Positions 45,496 to 56,350 of a stretch of 64,000 bases of DNA are shown piece by piece. A program made the translations under genes and the position numbers. The notes below the pieces were generated by a model, which was not told where the DNA came from, made no database searches, and saw only the letters and a list, made by a program, of their open reading frames with translations. Within the stretch, counting starts at the first letter, position 1. Each line of letters opens with the position of its first letter. The stretch covers positions 723,071,649 through 723,135,648 of the forward strand of contig NC_081413.1 in assembly GCF_030272615.1 (NCBI RefSeq), written 5' to 3'. This stretch comes from Cryptomeria japonica. Its lineage: Eukaryota > Streptophyta > Pinopsida > Cupressales > Cupressaceae.

Positions 45496-45553
45496 GTTAT
45501 GGAAAAACAACGAAAATTGAGGAGGTCAAGGTAACTAGTTTGTATGCAAGGGT

Positions 45554-45745
45554 CTTTGGATGTCATATGTTTTTTGTTGCTCTTCTGGTTTTTTGTTGGG
45601 TCTTTGGCTGCCATATGTATTGTTCTAACTTTTGTAGCCTGTCTTGTTTTGAATTTTGTTATGATGTTTTGATTCTAATCCTTTTAGAATCTTCTTAGTA
45701 AAGGGTTTCAAGGCCCCTTCAAAACCTATTTTTTCCTTAATCCAA
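45554..45745 (+). mobile_element. 5'-truncated LINE tail (192 bp)
   Basis: The segment is flanked by a perfect 21-bp duplication (45533-45553 and 45746-45766, starting AACTAGTTTG and ending CAAGGGT), typical of target-primed reverse transcription. It ends TTTTTTCCTTAATCCAAA rather than in poly(A). The T/G-rich 3' region, with GGGTTTCAAGGCCCCTTCA before the end, matches the 3' end of the insertion at 53234-54476. Confidence 0.88.
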
Positions 45746-45766
45746 AACTAGTTTGTATGCAAGGGT

Positions 45767-46698
45767 GATGCAATACATAAGGGTATATCAGTAAAGACTA
45801 CACAACCTAGCATAGTATTGTCTAGCCAAACTACATGTGTTGAGAGATAGATGAAAGGGTTATCTACTGAATGAAAGAGGAGGATTATTATTATTGTAGG
45901 GATGTTCAATATGTAATCATATGAAGTTGTTGTGTCTTCTATTGCTAAATTTTCATTGCCTATGTCAAATAATTTCATGTGGCACATTCTCCCTATTGCA
46001 AACAAATCCTTAAAGATGTAAAATTAATATAGTCCCTTTTTTGTTTTCTAAAAAACATAAACTACGTACCAACCTTCTTCATAAAGAGTATTGCAAGGTG
46101 AGTACATAGTAACTGAGAACATGATTTGAATTAGAACAAATTTCTCTATCATCAAGGATACATAGACTCATATTAGATATTAATCGACTACTCAATAATA
46201 TCATTATCACTCGTTCAATTGACTTATTTTATTAGAACTATCTATTCTTTGAAGAAGTGAAAGGATGAAAACTTCCTAATTTCATAATTTTAAAGATGCT
46301 ATAAAGGAGGTTGGGCCCTCAAATTCTTAGGATTGGGTGTGACATTCACCTTGCAAATCATAAGTCTTATAATTATAATTTAGTATAAAGACAACAAATA
46401 ATGTTTAGTTTCCAAACATCATAAAATTAAGCCAAGTTGGATGATCATGTGAGAGGGGGGATCTATTTATTCTCTAAGATAAATTTAGAATATTATATTA
46501 TATTATATTTAATAAGGAGGTTACAAATAATTGTTCATGATTGTAAGTTGTTAGAAGATATTTTCTATATGGTGTTGTGACAAGGTAATCAATTAGGCTC
46601 TCATGGAGTGCCTAAGATTGGGATATCAGTCAATTTGAGTTTAATAACAAAATCAATGACATTAGGTGTGTAAAAGGAGTCACATACTATTTTGATAT
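45767..46698. other. Unclassified DNA
   Basis: No gene or repeat ends seen; AT-rich, with a (ATTAT)n-like stretch at 46492-46510. Confidence 0.4.
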
Positions 46699-47754
46699 TA
46701 TAGCATCATAAAATTGTGACCCTTGCAATTTTAATCACGTTCCAGGTCCTCACCCTAGTGTATGCATCTGCCTACTCAATTAGGACCCCTCTCTGCATCT
46801 TTATTCCAAATCTTCTCCTGTTTTGGCCCCTGAATAACCTTGTGACCCTGTCCAAGCCCCAAAATAGGGCAGGACAGGGGTGTGGCGCCACGCCCCCCCT
46901 CAGGACAGGGGTGTGGTGCCCTTATCCCCCTTGGATAGGGGTGTGGCGCCCCTGTCCTCCATCTTTGGATGACCCTAAAATGGGTCCATCTGACCCTTGA
47001 CCCTAATTTTCTCTTCGGGATTTAAATTCCCTCTATGTCGGCCTTCGGTGAGATGAAAATTAATTCTCCCAGGCAAGTATAAAAAGGGGTTTAGTCCTCT
47101 CACTTGTATATAAAAGGATAAGCGAAGATAAGCAAAATTGGGTAAACAAGTGGAAGGTCTCCATTATCAAGTTTTCAAGTGTTCAAGTATTCAAACAGTT
47201 TCTTCTTCATGTGTCTTCTTCATTCATCCATTGGAGCAACATTACAACATTCATTTGCAAGCATGTGTGTGTGTTAGGGTTTTGTCATGTTACATGCCAT
47301 TTCATGCAACACTTGTGACTACATTCAAGAAGCAAAGTAACCATCATCAACAAATTGCAGATCTATAAGGTATACATTTCTATTATTCACATTTAAGAAT
47401 TTGCAATTACTTTCTTTCAAGGTTGATTCCTCAACCGGGGTTTGACTAAGGCAAACCCCTATCCACAAACCTTCTTCCCTTCTTTTATGTGTGTTGGTTG
47501 CAAGTGTGTGGTTGTAATTGCAGGTTTACGCTTAATTTTCAGAGACGAAAAACCATTTTCGATGCACGGATTTTTCGGAGGACCGAGTGCAACTTCAACA
47601 TGATCCCGAGGACTTTTCTCCAAATTTGCAGTGAAGATCCGTATCGGTCTAAATATCTCAGATCCAAAGATACAACGCGATCCAATATCAATAGCTCCTT
47701 ATTTCATCCATTTTATCTTTATTTTCTGCATAGTCAACAAGTCAACATATCTAT
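46699..47754 (+). repeat. 5' LTR of large gypsy-like element, left part
   Basis: It begins TATAGCATCATAAAATTGTG (TG changed to TA) and matches 57061 onward. It contains a GC-rich triple repeat at 46868-46960 built on GGACAGGGGTGTGGYGCC, and a TATA box TATAAAAAGGGG at 47078-47089. It is interrupted after TCTAT at 47750-47754. Confidence 0.9.
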
Positions 47755-49396
47755 TGTAGCATCTTAAATTGTACGCACTTGCTAGGGTGGTACAATTTCA
47801 CACCTAGTTTAGCACCCGCCTTGGCGCATTTTGCATTTTGCATTGCATTTCCCCTTTAGCACTTAATTAATTAAATTAATTAGGTCTAAGGTTCTATTTT
47901 ATCATCTCCCATATCATAAAGTTGGGCCCTTTCATTAAAGTGTGCCCCTTTCATTTTATTCCTCCAATACATCATTTAATCAAAAACCCTAATTAGGTCC
48001 TATTTTGAACTTGGGGGCTTGATTTCGGGGATCAAAACATCTCGAAATCACCTGTAACTTCGGGATTCGCTCTAAAATCATCATATCCGACGGCCCTGAA
48101 AATTTGGTGAAAAGTTGTCGGGACCATGGCGCCCGGAGTGCACATGGTCCCAGACATTTTTCCCGAAATTTTAGGAGCGCAATCCAATCATAAAATAAAG
48201 CTTAACCCCAAGAAATTGGTGAGATATTCAATCTCTAAGTCGGCCTAAAGTTGAAATTAAGACCTAGGGTTTCATATATAAGAGCTCTCTTTCTTCATTT
48301 GAGAGGAGGATGAATTTTTGGTTTCAAGGACCTTCTATGCAGCGAAAGAGAAGATCTTTGAAGACTTCAACAACATTCAACATCCATCCATCAAGCATTC
48401 ATCAATTTCATTCATCCATTTAGGGCTTTGAAGGCATTGAAGAACAATAAGGGATTACCGACTGAAGATTGGCTTGTACCCCTCCCTTGGGGTTGGGTAT
48501 GATTTCATGTTGTTTTCATGTCTTTGCATAAGCTTCATCATATCATTTGTATTCATGCTTTAGATCACTTTGCATCTTGATTTGGAGCACTTACATTATC
48601 ATGTACAAGCAATTAGGGTTTACTTTCTAGGTTGCTCTAGTTTGCTTACTTGCATTTTAGGATCTTGCACACACACAAGGTCTACACACACTACTTTTAC
48701 AATACAACTTGGCTATTCGTGGAGGTGGAAACCACCAAAGCGGGGGTTTGACTAAGGCAAAACCCTATATAGCCGCCCACCATACCTTTTCAGATATAAG
48801 TGCAGGTTTCAGGATTCGGACGACGCCGCAAGTTGCAGATCCGATGGAAGCAGACCGAGACAGAACAACACACCAAATTGCAGAGAAAAAGACCAGGACA
48901 GGGGCATGGGGCGCCCTGGTCCTGCCAGGACAGGGGCACTGGGCGCCCTGGTCCTCCTGACAGACAATAGTTTTCAACATTTTTGATAGCTTTCCAGGTT
49001 GCAAAACAGCAGTTTCCTGAGCAATTTCAGGGGCAGAATCAGGACAGTGGCGCCCGTGCCCCCGTCCTGAACATTTTCACTCAGATTTTAACACCAGGTA
49101 CGCATTTACATTCTTGTCTTGTCCTTGTGTTTACAGCTTTCCATTGTTTAAGTTCAATTCTGCAATCTTGTTATTAGTTCATACTTGCACTTTGGGGTTA
49201 GGAATTGAACTTGCATCATTCTATCTATCATTTGCAACAAAGGAATAGAAATCCTAAAAGGTAGCCCGTGGCTCTCTCTTCCACAAAAAGAAGTAGCCAA
49301 TTGTGTGATACCTCTAGGCTCTTTCGTATTCCACAAATGTGTGATTGAAAGTGAGATTAGGGCATGTTTGCTTAGTGTCACTTTTTCCCCCACACA
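47755..49396 (+). repeat. Solo B2-family LTR nested in the 5' LTR
   Basis: The LTR is 1642 bp, from TGTAGCATCTTAAATTGTAC to CCCCCACACA, with perfect 5-bp duplications TCTAT at 47750-47754 and 49397-49401. The uninterrupted 3' LTR (near 58110-58130) reads straight across this point, confirming the insertion. It contains a TATA region (CATATATAAGAGC, near 48269), GC-rich palindromic strings near 48893-48955, and the long hairpin at 48094-48176. Confidence 0.92.
48094..48176 (+). other. Long hairpin module in B2 LTR (copy b)
   Basis: The apex arms are GGGACCATG (48120-48128) and CATGGTCCC (48143-48151), with a GC-rich loop containing GGCGCC. The lower stem AAAAGTTGTC faces AGACATTTTT, and the base CCCTGAAAATTT faces GAAATTTTAGGAG. 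The apical sequence differs from copy a (30045) but pairing is kept. Confidence 0.75.
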
Positions 49397-49595
49397 TCTA
49401 TTTACAAAAGAGGACAATTACATTCCAACCCTTGCAATCCACTTGGCATTCACATCCTTATTTCCCTTGGATTTGGATCTAGTGGATTCAACCCCTCTTT
49501 TGAATGTAAAGTATCTCCCAAGTGAAAATCATCCTAGTGGTTTCCTTTCTCTCTCCTAGATGGGGAACCATTAGTATCCAATTTTCCACTATACA
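49397..49595 (+). repeat. 5' LTR of large gypsy-like element, right part
   Basis: It resumes TCTATTTACAAAAGAGG and ends CCACTATACA at 49595. It matches the end of the 3' LTR (CCACTTTACA at 58317). Confidence 0.9.
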
Positions 49596-49598
49596 TTT

Positions 49599-49616
49599 TG
49601 GTGAACTCGATGTCTT
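49599..49616 (+). promoter_or_regulatory. PBS of large gypsy-like element
   Basis: It reads TGGTGAACTCGATGTCTT after a three-base spacer. It has the same start and spacing as the PBS at 5544-5561 (TGGTGAACCCGACGTGAA), with a few changes, so both elements probably use the same primer tRNA. Confidence 0.8.
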
Positions 49617-49984
49617 ACATCTTAATTATGATTCCTTATTGTTAGATCTGAATAATTGCAATTTGAATTTCAAATTTTCATTTCCAAGTTTAATCTTTTC
49701 GCAAATTTTAGAGGTTAATTGCATAAAAACCCTAATTTTTCACTTTAAGGAAATTAATTTTGTGAAAACCGACATTTTAGTTGCTTGTTCAGATCTGATT
49801 TCTTTTTCCCAAATTGCAATTTAAATTTGTCTTTTCATTCTACAAATTAAGTGGTTAAAAAGTAAAACCGTATTTTTTTAAGAATCTCCCATTTCGACCT
49901 TTGGCTGCTAATTTGACCTATCTAGACATCTCCAAATCAATTGTTTTATTTTATTCTGCAATAAAATCATAATTTCTATAATCC

Positions 49985-50060
49985 TTAAAAATTTTAGAAA
50001 AAGTTGGTCAGACCGGGTACAACTTGCACACAGTCCCTATCTTTTTTCCCGAAATTTCGA
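49985..50060 (+). other. Hairpin-like module in leader, apex decayed (copy d)
   Basis: The flanking sequence keeps the order of the B2 LTR modules: AAAATTTTAGAAAAAGTTGGTC on one side and CTTTTTTCCCGAAATTT on the other. The apex (about 50008-50038) pairs only weakly. It lies in the leader here rather than in an LTR. The sequence on both sides (CATCTCCAAATC before; AAATCCAAGAAATTGG after) also parallels B2, continuing across the solo LTR at 50115. Confidence 0.55.
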
Positions 50061-50114
50061 GAGTCGAAATTGACTGTATTTTTTTGCTTAAATCCAAGAA
50101 ATTGGCGTACTTTA

Positions 50115-51615
50115 TGTTGGCAATATTACATTATAAGGATATTGAGAAGATTGTTGATGATTATGGACATAACTAATTAAAGATGTTTTACTATCTTGAT
50201 ATTATTATTTTGTCATTGATGTCAAGAAATTGATTTCCTAATTCAGTATGATGTTGCCATATCTTGAGAAGTATGATATGAAGATTATAAAGAAGTCGAT
50301 AAAGTCACAAGAAAGAATATGATGAATAAGGGGATAAGTTATTCAATGGGAAACTACTACCGAGTTAGACAATGATGAGATCTTGATGTTTTAGATTGTT
50401 TTAACATCATACATATGTTGTAAAATATAAAGGTTAATACTGCACTATGATATCAAGCAAAGAACCTAGTCGATAAACCCTAAGGTTATCGCTGTCGGTT
50501 AATGAAGACAGAATGTCTACCGAGTTAAGTTTAGTATTCATCGAGTTGTAACCGAGCTATAACATAATGCATTAAATGTTTACATGTGATATTTAATGAA
50601 TGATGCTGATGAGATGGAGCGAATCAATGATTGGTAAGCCGTGGAAGAAGTTTGTTAAGCAAATCTAAGGCAATGGAAAGTCGGCAAGAAGATCTACAAC
50701 TCAGATTGAACCACATTACCCTAACACAAGTTCCAAGGTGAATGTGCAAGTTCCAAGGCGGGGTAAAACATTTTTAGATCGAAAGATACAATGAACCTGG
50801 ACAAGATTGAAGATCTGATGGCTATGATTGATCATGGGAAATGTGATCAAGGAGATTAAGCGGTTAGAAGATTGTTTATAAATAGGAAACTATTGATAAA
50901 CAATGTATGCGGGCAAGTGTATGCACAGGGATGCTACATAGTGATTACCGAGCATAAAAGCTTGAAGACCTGTTAGAATAACAAAGTATTGATGCCCAAC
51001 AGATAGACAAGATTAGTTCTATGTCTAGATTGTATTGAACAAATAGGAATCTGCTTTAGCATTTTAGATGTGAAGTTGCAGATAGCTTTTTATTACTGTT
51101 ATTTTGTGAAAGTGACAGGAAATCTCTTAACCGAGTGGACTTAGCAGTCTTATATGTAAATCCTCTAACAAGGTGACATTCTGATTGAGTGTTTGAAATC
51201 CTTTGACAAGGTCACTTCTAACAAAGTGAAGATCCTAACAGATCTGAGGGAAATCCCTTAACCGGGTCACATCTAGCAATGTGTTTGTAATCTTTAACAG
51301 GATTTGCTTTTAACTGAGCATACTCTAGAAGAGTATATTTCTTAGTGGGTCTAAAATCCCACAGTGGTTTTTCCCTATTTGGGTTTCCACGTTAAATCTG
51401 GTGTTATGAGGTTTATATTGTTCATATGCTTTTGAGTTTGCATGTTTGACAATTTTTGGTTATATGACTGATATATATGTTACCGAGGTTGAATCTGATT
51501 TTTTTATGGATGATTAAGTTTGTATGATTCACCCCCCCACACCCCCCCCCCCCCCCCCCCCCTCTCATCTTGTTGGCTATTGGATCTATACTTATATTAA
51601 GTATCAGAACTATCA
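50115..51615 (+). repeat. Solo LTR, Sirevirus-like, inside large gypsy-like element
   Basis: The LTR is 1501 bp, from TGTTGGCAATATTAC to AGAACTATCA, with perfect 5-bp duplications CTTTA at 50110-50114 and 51616-51620. It has TTGTCATTGATGTCAAG near 50211, GTGGTTTTTCCCTATTTGGG near 51363 and a long C-run at 51532-51562, as in the LTRs at 13154 and 29120. Confidence 0.92.
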
Positions 51616-51749
51616 CTTTATCAATTTTTACACCTCTTAAGGTCGAAAACAAATTCAAAATTCAACACTCTAACCTTTTAAATTAATAATAAGGTCCTAA
51701 TGTTATATCTTCTTTTTCAACAAATTAAGATTTTAATTAAGAGACTTCA

Positions 51750-52991
51750 ATGGCAATCAATGGACTAGATTTATTTGCTATTTCACATATGATTATATTA
51801 TTTTTAACATATATTTATTACAATCATGTGTTGGATAATGGCTTCTTTCATTTCATGTTGCTTCTTTTCATTCATAGCACTTGGTCATATTGTGTTGTTA
51901 GGATTTCAAATTCATTTCCTTTTCAATTTGATCTCAAAGCCTTCATGTATCATTTATGTTGCATTATGGTGATGTTATTAACAAAATGCATTTCATATGT
52001 TAATCACCTTAAGGATTTTGTAGATCCCAATCTTAGAGATCCTAATCCTTGTACTTCTCCTAGTAATGAGATGAGAGATGATGTTTCAAACAATGATCTT
52101 TTTAAAAGAGAGCAAGCATTGGAAAACAACATGGGCCCATCATTTGCTCATACACATACCCTTGAGAAAGGGGGGCAACATCAAACTATTAACATTCTTA
52201 CATCTTTAGACCCTCCTTATTCTCCTAGGACCTATCTTCAACATCAAAATATATGTAGAGAGGATGATGTTATGCATTTTATTCATGATTTTTCCCTTCA
52301 CATAGAAATAAGTAAAAATGAGCCTTTATATGATGAAAATGTTCATCCCCAACCTCCCAAAAATGATAAGCATGATGAGAAAAGGAAGAGTATCCTTTCA
52401 CATGATATTCCTTCTTCATCTACAAATCCTTTTATTCCCCCTTACACATCAGATTTCAAAGAAATTCATGATCCTATTCCACCACCTAGTCATCTGCAAC
52501 ATTCTTATAGTCATGGCTTCCATATAATAGAAAAACAAGGTTTTAGAGGACAAGGACTTGGGAAGTTTGAACAAGGAATTTGTGTCCCTATAAACCCTCC
52601 CACACACACTACTACAGAAGGCCTAGGAAACGATACTCCTCTCCTTATGGATGAACTCCTTAGGCTCCAAAACATTCAAAATCATCTCAAAAGACAACAA
52701 ATCAAAAGAGCCCGCAAGAATGCTTCTTATTCAAAACATCTTTTTTGCTCATTTCATCAAACCCATGATCACCATGACGATGATTGCCTTGATTTTCAAA
52801 AACCTATTCAAGAAGGCATAGACAATGGAAAAATTAGAATCGTGGATAATGATCATTCTTCTTCTAACAATTTTTCTCCTCCATGTCAAGCAGATGAATT
52901 AAAACATATTTATCATCCTGAAAGACTACCTAAGAGAATCTATTGGAGATTGAAATATCTAAAGAACATTTCCTTTCCTCCTAAAAAGTAG
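51750..52991 (+). CDS. 413-codon ORF: hydrophobic N-terminus, G-patch-like, zinc-binding motif
   Basis: It opens at an ATG after a stop-rich leader and is the longest intact frame in the window. Residues ~1-90 include three hydrophobic stretches (for example ISHMIILFLTYIYY and FMLLLFIHSTW). The middle is Pro/His/Ser-rich. Residues ~255-285 have IIEKQGFRGQGLGKFEQGI, which resembles a G-patch. At ~330-345, CSFHQTHDHHDDDC fits the C-x2-H-x4-H-x4-C pattern found in plant gypsy gag proteins. After the TAG at 52989 the same frame stays open to a TGA at 53112-53114 and encodes a second such motif, CIFHDSYSHSLGKC; the TAG is therefore probably a recent mutation or a readthrough site. It is likely a gag-derived RNA-binding protein. 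The hydrophobic N-terminus is unexplained. Confidence 0.65.
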   Translation: MAINGLDLFAISHMIILFLTYIYYNHVLDNGFFHFMLLLFIHSTWSYCVVRISNSFPFQFDLKAFMYHLCCIMVMLLTKCISYVNHLKDFVDPNLRDPNPCTSPSNEMRDDVSNNDLFKREQALENNMGPSFAHTHTLEKGGQHQTINILTSLDPPYSPRTYLQHQNICREDDVMHFIHDFSLHIEISKNEPLYDENVHPQPPKNDKHDEKRKSILSHDIPSSSTNPFIPPYTSDFKEIHDPIPPPSHLQHSYSHGFHIIEKQGFRGQGLGKFEQGICVPINPPTHTTTEGLGNDTPLLMDELLRLQNIQNHLKRQQIKRARKNASYSKHLFCSFHQTHDHHDDDCLDFQKPIQEGIDNGKIRIVDNDHSSSNNFSPPCQADELKHIYHPERLPKRIYWRLKYLKNISFPPKK

Positions 52992-53233
52992 AACAACAAT
53001 CTTGAGCAAGTGAAAGGTGACGAATATTGCATTTTTCATGATTCATATTCACATTCTCTTGGAAAATGCCATGCATTTAAGAAATTTGTTCAAAAGCAAT
53101 ATGATCTTGCATGAATTTGTCTTACAATAGATCTAGTTGTATTTCTTGGTAAAATCACAATACCTTAGCACTTCTTTTCTCTTCATGTTTCTCTTTACCC
53201 TATGATATAAGTAGCCAACTTAATTGGGGGCTC

Positions 53234-54476
53234 ACCCCATAGCCCATCAGGGGCTTATTTTTCTCATTTGCGAACACCTGAAGGAAAAAGATAGGGTTAG
53301 CAAGGATCATTACCTGGTAACTAATGCACATGTTTCTGAGAGTTGTAATGATGTTGAGTCTGATGATGACCTGTCTAATGCCCCTACCCATAAAAAAGGG
53401 AGAGTTGACATTGATAATGTGGACACAGAGGTGAATTATGATGTAGAGGAGGAAAAGGGGAAGGAGGTTGAGACTAAAATGGAGAGTGAGAATGAAAAGA
53501 CGTTGAAGAAGAGGAGGAAGGGAAAAAAGATGCCAATTCTGAAAACCCTGATTCTAACCCTATGGGTTCGGATAGCAGGAATGTCGCCCCGAACTCAATG
53601 GAGGGAGACAACCCTAAATCCGTGAGCACTGAGAAGGGTAGGGATTCGGTGAATACTATTTTGAATACTGCCCAAAATTGCACACTGGAGTCTTTCAATC
53701 TCCAGAAGTGGGTTATTGACAACATAACAATTATTCAAAGCAAATAGAGGGACCTAGAAAATAAGATACACAATTTGATTAAGGAAACAAATTCAGGGAA
53801 AAAGAGTGAGGAGGTGGACACCAGTGAAGCTGAGGAGGAAATTGAGATGCAGGACTGGTCGGAAAAAGACCTGATAAAAGGGGATTTGAAACATCTGGAG
53901 GATATTATTAGAATTGTAAAAGAAAAGACTGAGGTAGATAACAATAACATCATCACTCGGGTTGCTCAAATTGAGAAGGCATTGAAAAGCTTCATGAACC
54001 ACAGTCTTGAGGTCTTGACAATTTCTTCTCAAAACATTATTGCCTTGGTGGATCACTTAGAGAGGAAAAATTAGGATAAGGATTTGGTAATCATTGAAGA
54101 TACACCGACCTCCAGCTCCTCTCATCAAATCTCCAGGCGAAGGACCAGGCAGACCACCACTGATTTGGAGACAAAAATGAAAGACATTCAACTGAAATAG
54201 GAGAACAATGATCTGAGAGAAGCCGGTAAGGCCATGATGCTTTTGGTTCAGAATGCTGAAGAGTCTATAAAAGTTTTCATTTAACTTGTAATGCTGGGTT
54301 TTGGATGCCAGTTTCTTGCTGGCTCTTTGTTGTTCTTTTGTCCTAGCTGCTAGTTTTTGTGCTAGTTTTTTGCAGTTGTTTTCTCTTGGTCTTATCTTCT
54401 CTTATTTCTTTCTTGTTCATCTATCGTAATGTAAGCGGGTTTCGGATCCCTTAAAACCTGATTTTCCTTAATCAAA
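53234..54476 (+). mobile_element. LINE-like insertion with acidic coiled-coil ORF, no RT
   Basis: The insertion is 1243 bp, flanked by a perfect 17-bp duplication AACTTAATTGGGGGCTC (53217-53233 and 54477-54493). It ends GATTTTCCTTAATCAAA, the same type of 3' end as at 45554-45745. The last 170 bp is T/G-rich 3' UTR. Unlike a normal 5'-truncated LINE it has no RT upstream of the 3' UTR. Instead there is a broken ORF (blocks 53224-53625, 53562-53747, 53775-54074, continuing to about 54283) that is acidic, then basic (KKRRKGKK), then coiled coil. It may be a deletion derivative keeping ORF1 and 3' UTR, or another transcript mobilised by LINE machinery. Confidence 0.8.
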
Positions 54477-54493
54477 AACTTAATTGGGGGCTC

Positions 54494-55829
54494 TTTATCA
54501 TTTGTGGTGGTGTTATTTCAATTTACATACCTTGGGGTGGCAACATGAAGTTCACTTTCCTTATTCTTTCTATGGATTTATCTCTTTCTTTGTGCATTAT
54601 TCATTATCAGATCTCCTTTCTTACATAGAGTTATCCTTATGTGAGCAAATAGTTGTTCCTTGGTTTTCCTCTTTGCTTGGAGAGGAGCATCTTTAATGAG
54701 TAATCCACTTCTTCTCTTGCCTTCATTCTCTTGGAAAACTTACCTCTTCTATGATTTCAGTTATTCACAAGTATGATATTCCCCCTAGCATGGAATGATC
54801 TCTTGTGAAGTACATTTCCCTTCCTTGAGAGGATTGTTCCATTAGGAAGGCATATCGCTTGAAAATAATCACCATTAGAAGATGTGTAACGCTTCTCCTT
54901 GTTCTTCTCACTTGGGGGGCAAGGATTTTGCTCCTTTCTATTTCTTTCTATCTCATTCATCATTATTTCCTTTAGGGGCTGCATTTTTTTGTATGTGATT
55001 ATCATTTCTCACAATGGTATGTTCTTATGACTAATCCCCCTTGGGGAATATGTGATGCTCTCTCTCTTCTCTTATAACATTACCACTTCTTGAGACATGT
55101 ATATTACATATACTAATGTCTTTTCTTGCATGTGTTCATGTAAGTACATTGTGCATTTGCTTATGTTTAATCTCTCTCTAGAAGATTGTGTAAGATCTTT
55201 GTCCCTACGCTTGGGGTGAAATGATCTCTCTCTCTCTCTAAGGATCCTCTCTTTCCTATTTTGCAGAGGGTGTGATTTTTATCACTTGATGTCATTCCTT
55301 GTGTGAAGTTGTTGTTTGCTCAAGGGTTCTCACTTATGCAAGAGGTGTAAGTCCTTGACTATAACCTCTTTCATATTCGGTAATGTACATCTATAATAAA
55401 TTCACCCATCACCATTGGGATAAAATGGAGTCATCCTTCATCAAGAATCCCTTTCACCTAGCAATAGGAGGAAGGATTGAATTCTTGTTCTCTTTTGTGC
55501 TTCGTTCTAGAAGATGTTATATTTGTCTAAGACAACTCCTCTTGGAGGTAGATGTCTTTCAAGCAAAGATCTCTTCTCCTTCGAGGATCTCCTTTACTCT
55601 TATAGAAAGATATCTCTTTTCAACTATTTTATCCTTTCTTGAAGAGTATTCCCTCTCTTGCTTGGATTTATGACATTGTTGCATGATGGATATCTTCTTT
55701 GTGTTGAATGTAGGTATCCTTGTTCTACTTTCCTTAAGATATCAACATTAAACTACATTGACATCTTAAGGGGGGGAGGGGGCACTCACACTGCTCTTTT
55801 GTATTATATTTCTCTTGTGCATTGCATCT
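54494..55829. other. Interior of large gypsy-like element, no coding content seen
   Basis: C/T-rich on the plus strand, with many CTCTTCT-, TCTCTCTC- and CTTGGGG-like strings, including (TC)n near 55226-55240. Small frames show no family features. Confidence 0.5.
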
Positions 55830-56350
55830 CTTATATAAAGGGTCAATATCGGAACCAGAGGGCATCCTCTTAGAGTGAGATGTCACCACTTTTCTCTTAT
55901 ACAGTGGGTCATTCTCAGAACCAGAGGGTAGCCTCTTAGAGAGAGATGTCACCACTTTTCTCTTATACAGTTGGTCATTCTCAGAACTAGAGGGCAACCT
56001 CTTAGAGCAAAATTTTTCCACTTTTCTGTTATACAGTGGGTCATTCTCGGAACCAAAGGGTAGCCTCTTAGAGCGATATGTTGCCACTTTATCTTATACA
56101 ATGGGTCATTCTCGAAACTAGAGGGCATCCTCTTAGAGAGAGATGTCGTCACTTTTCTCTTATACATTGGGTCATTCTCAGAATCAGAGGGCAACCTCTT
56201 AGAGAAAGATGTCACCACTTTTCTCTTATACAACGGGTCATTCTTGGAACCAGAGGGCGGCCTCTTAGAGTGAGATGTCGCCACTTTTCTCTTATATAGT
56301 GGGATATTCTCAAAACCAGAGGATAGCCTCTTAGAGCAAGATGTCGTCAC
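55830..56350. repeat. 66-bp tandem array, 8 copies
   Basis: The anchor CCTCTTAGAG begins at 55866, 55932, 55998, 56064, 56129, 56195, 56261 and 56327: spacing is 66 bp except one 65-bp step. Units read like GGGTCATTCTCAGAACCAGA followed by GGGTAGCCTCTTAGAG and GATGTCACCACTTTTCTC. Because 66 is 22 codons, the array is open on both strands; the minus-strand frame gives a 22-residue repeat containing KRLPSGSENDPLYKRK, shifted once by the 65-bp unit. Confidence 0.93.

Noticed and set aside
45024..45614. 196-codon minus-strand frame
   Set aside because: It spans the LTR, its boundary, the flank and the LINE tail, so it cannot be a real gene; only its LTR part is shared with the other LTR.
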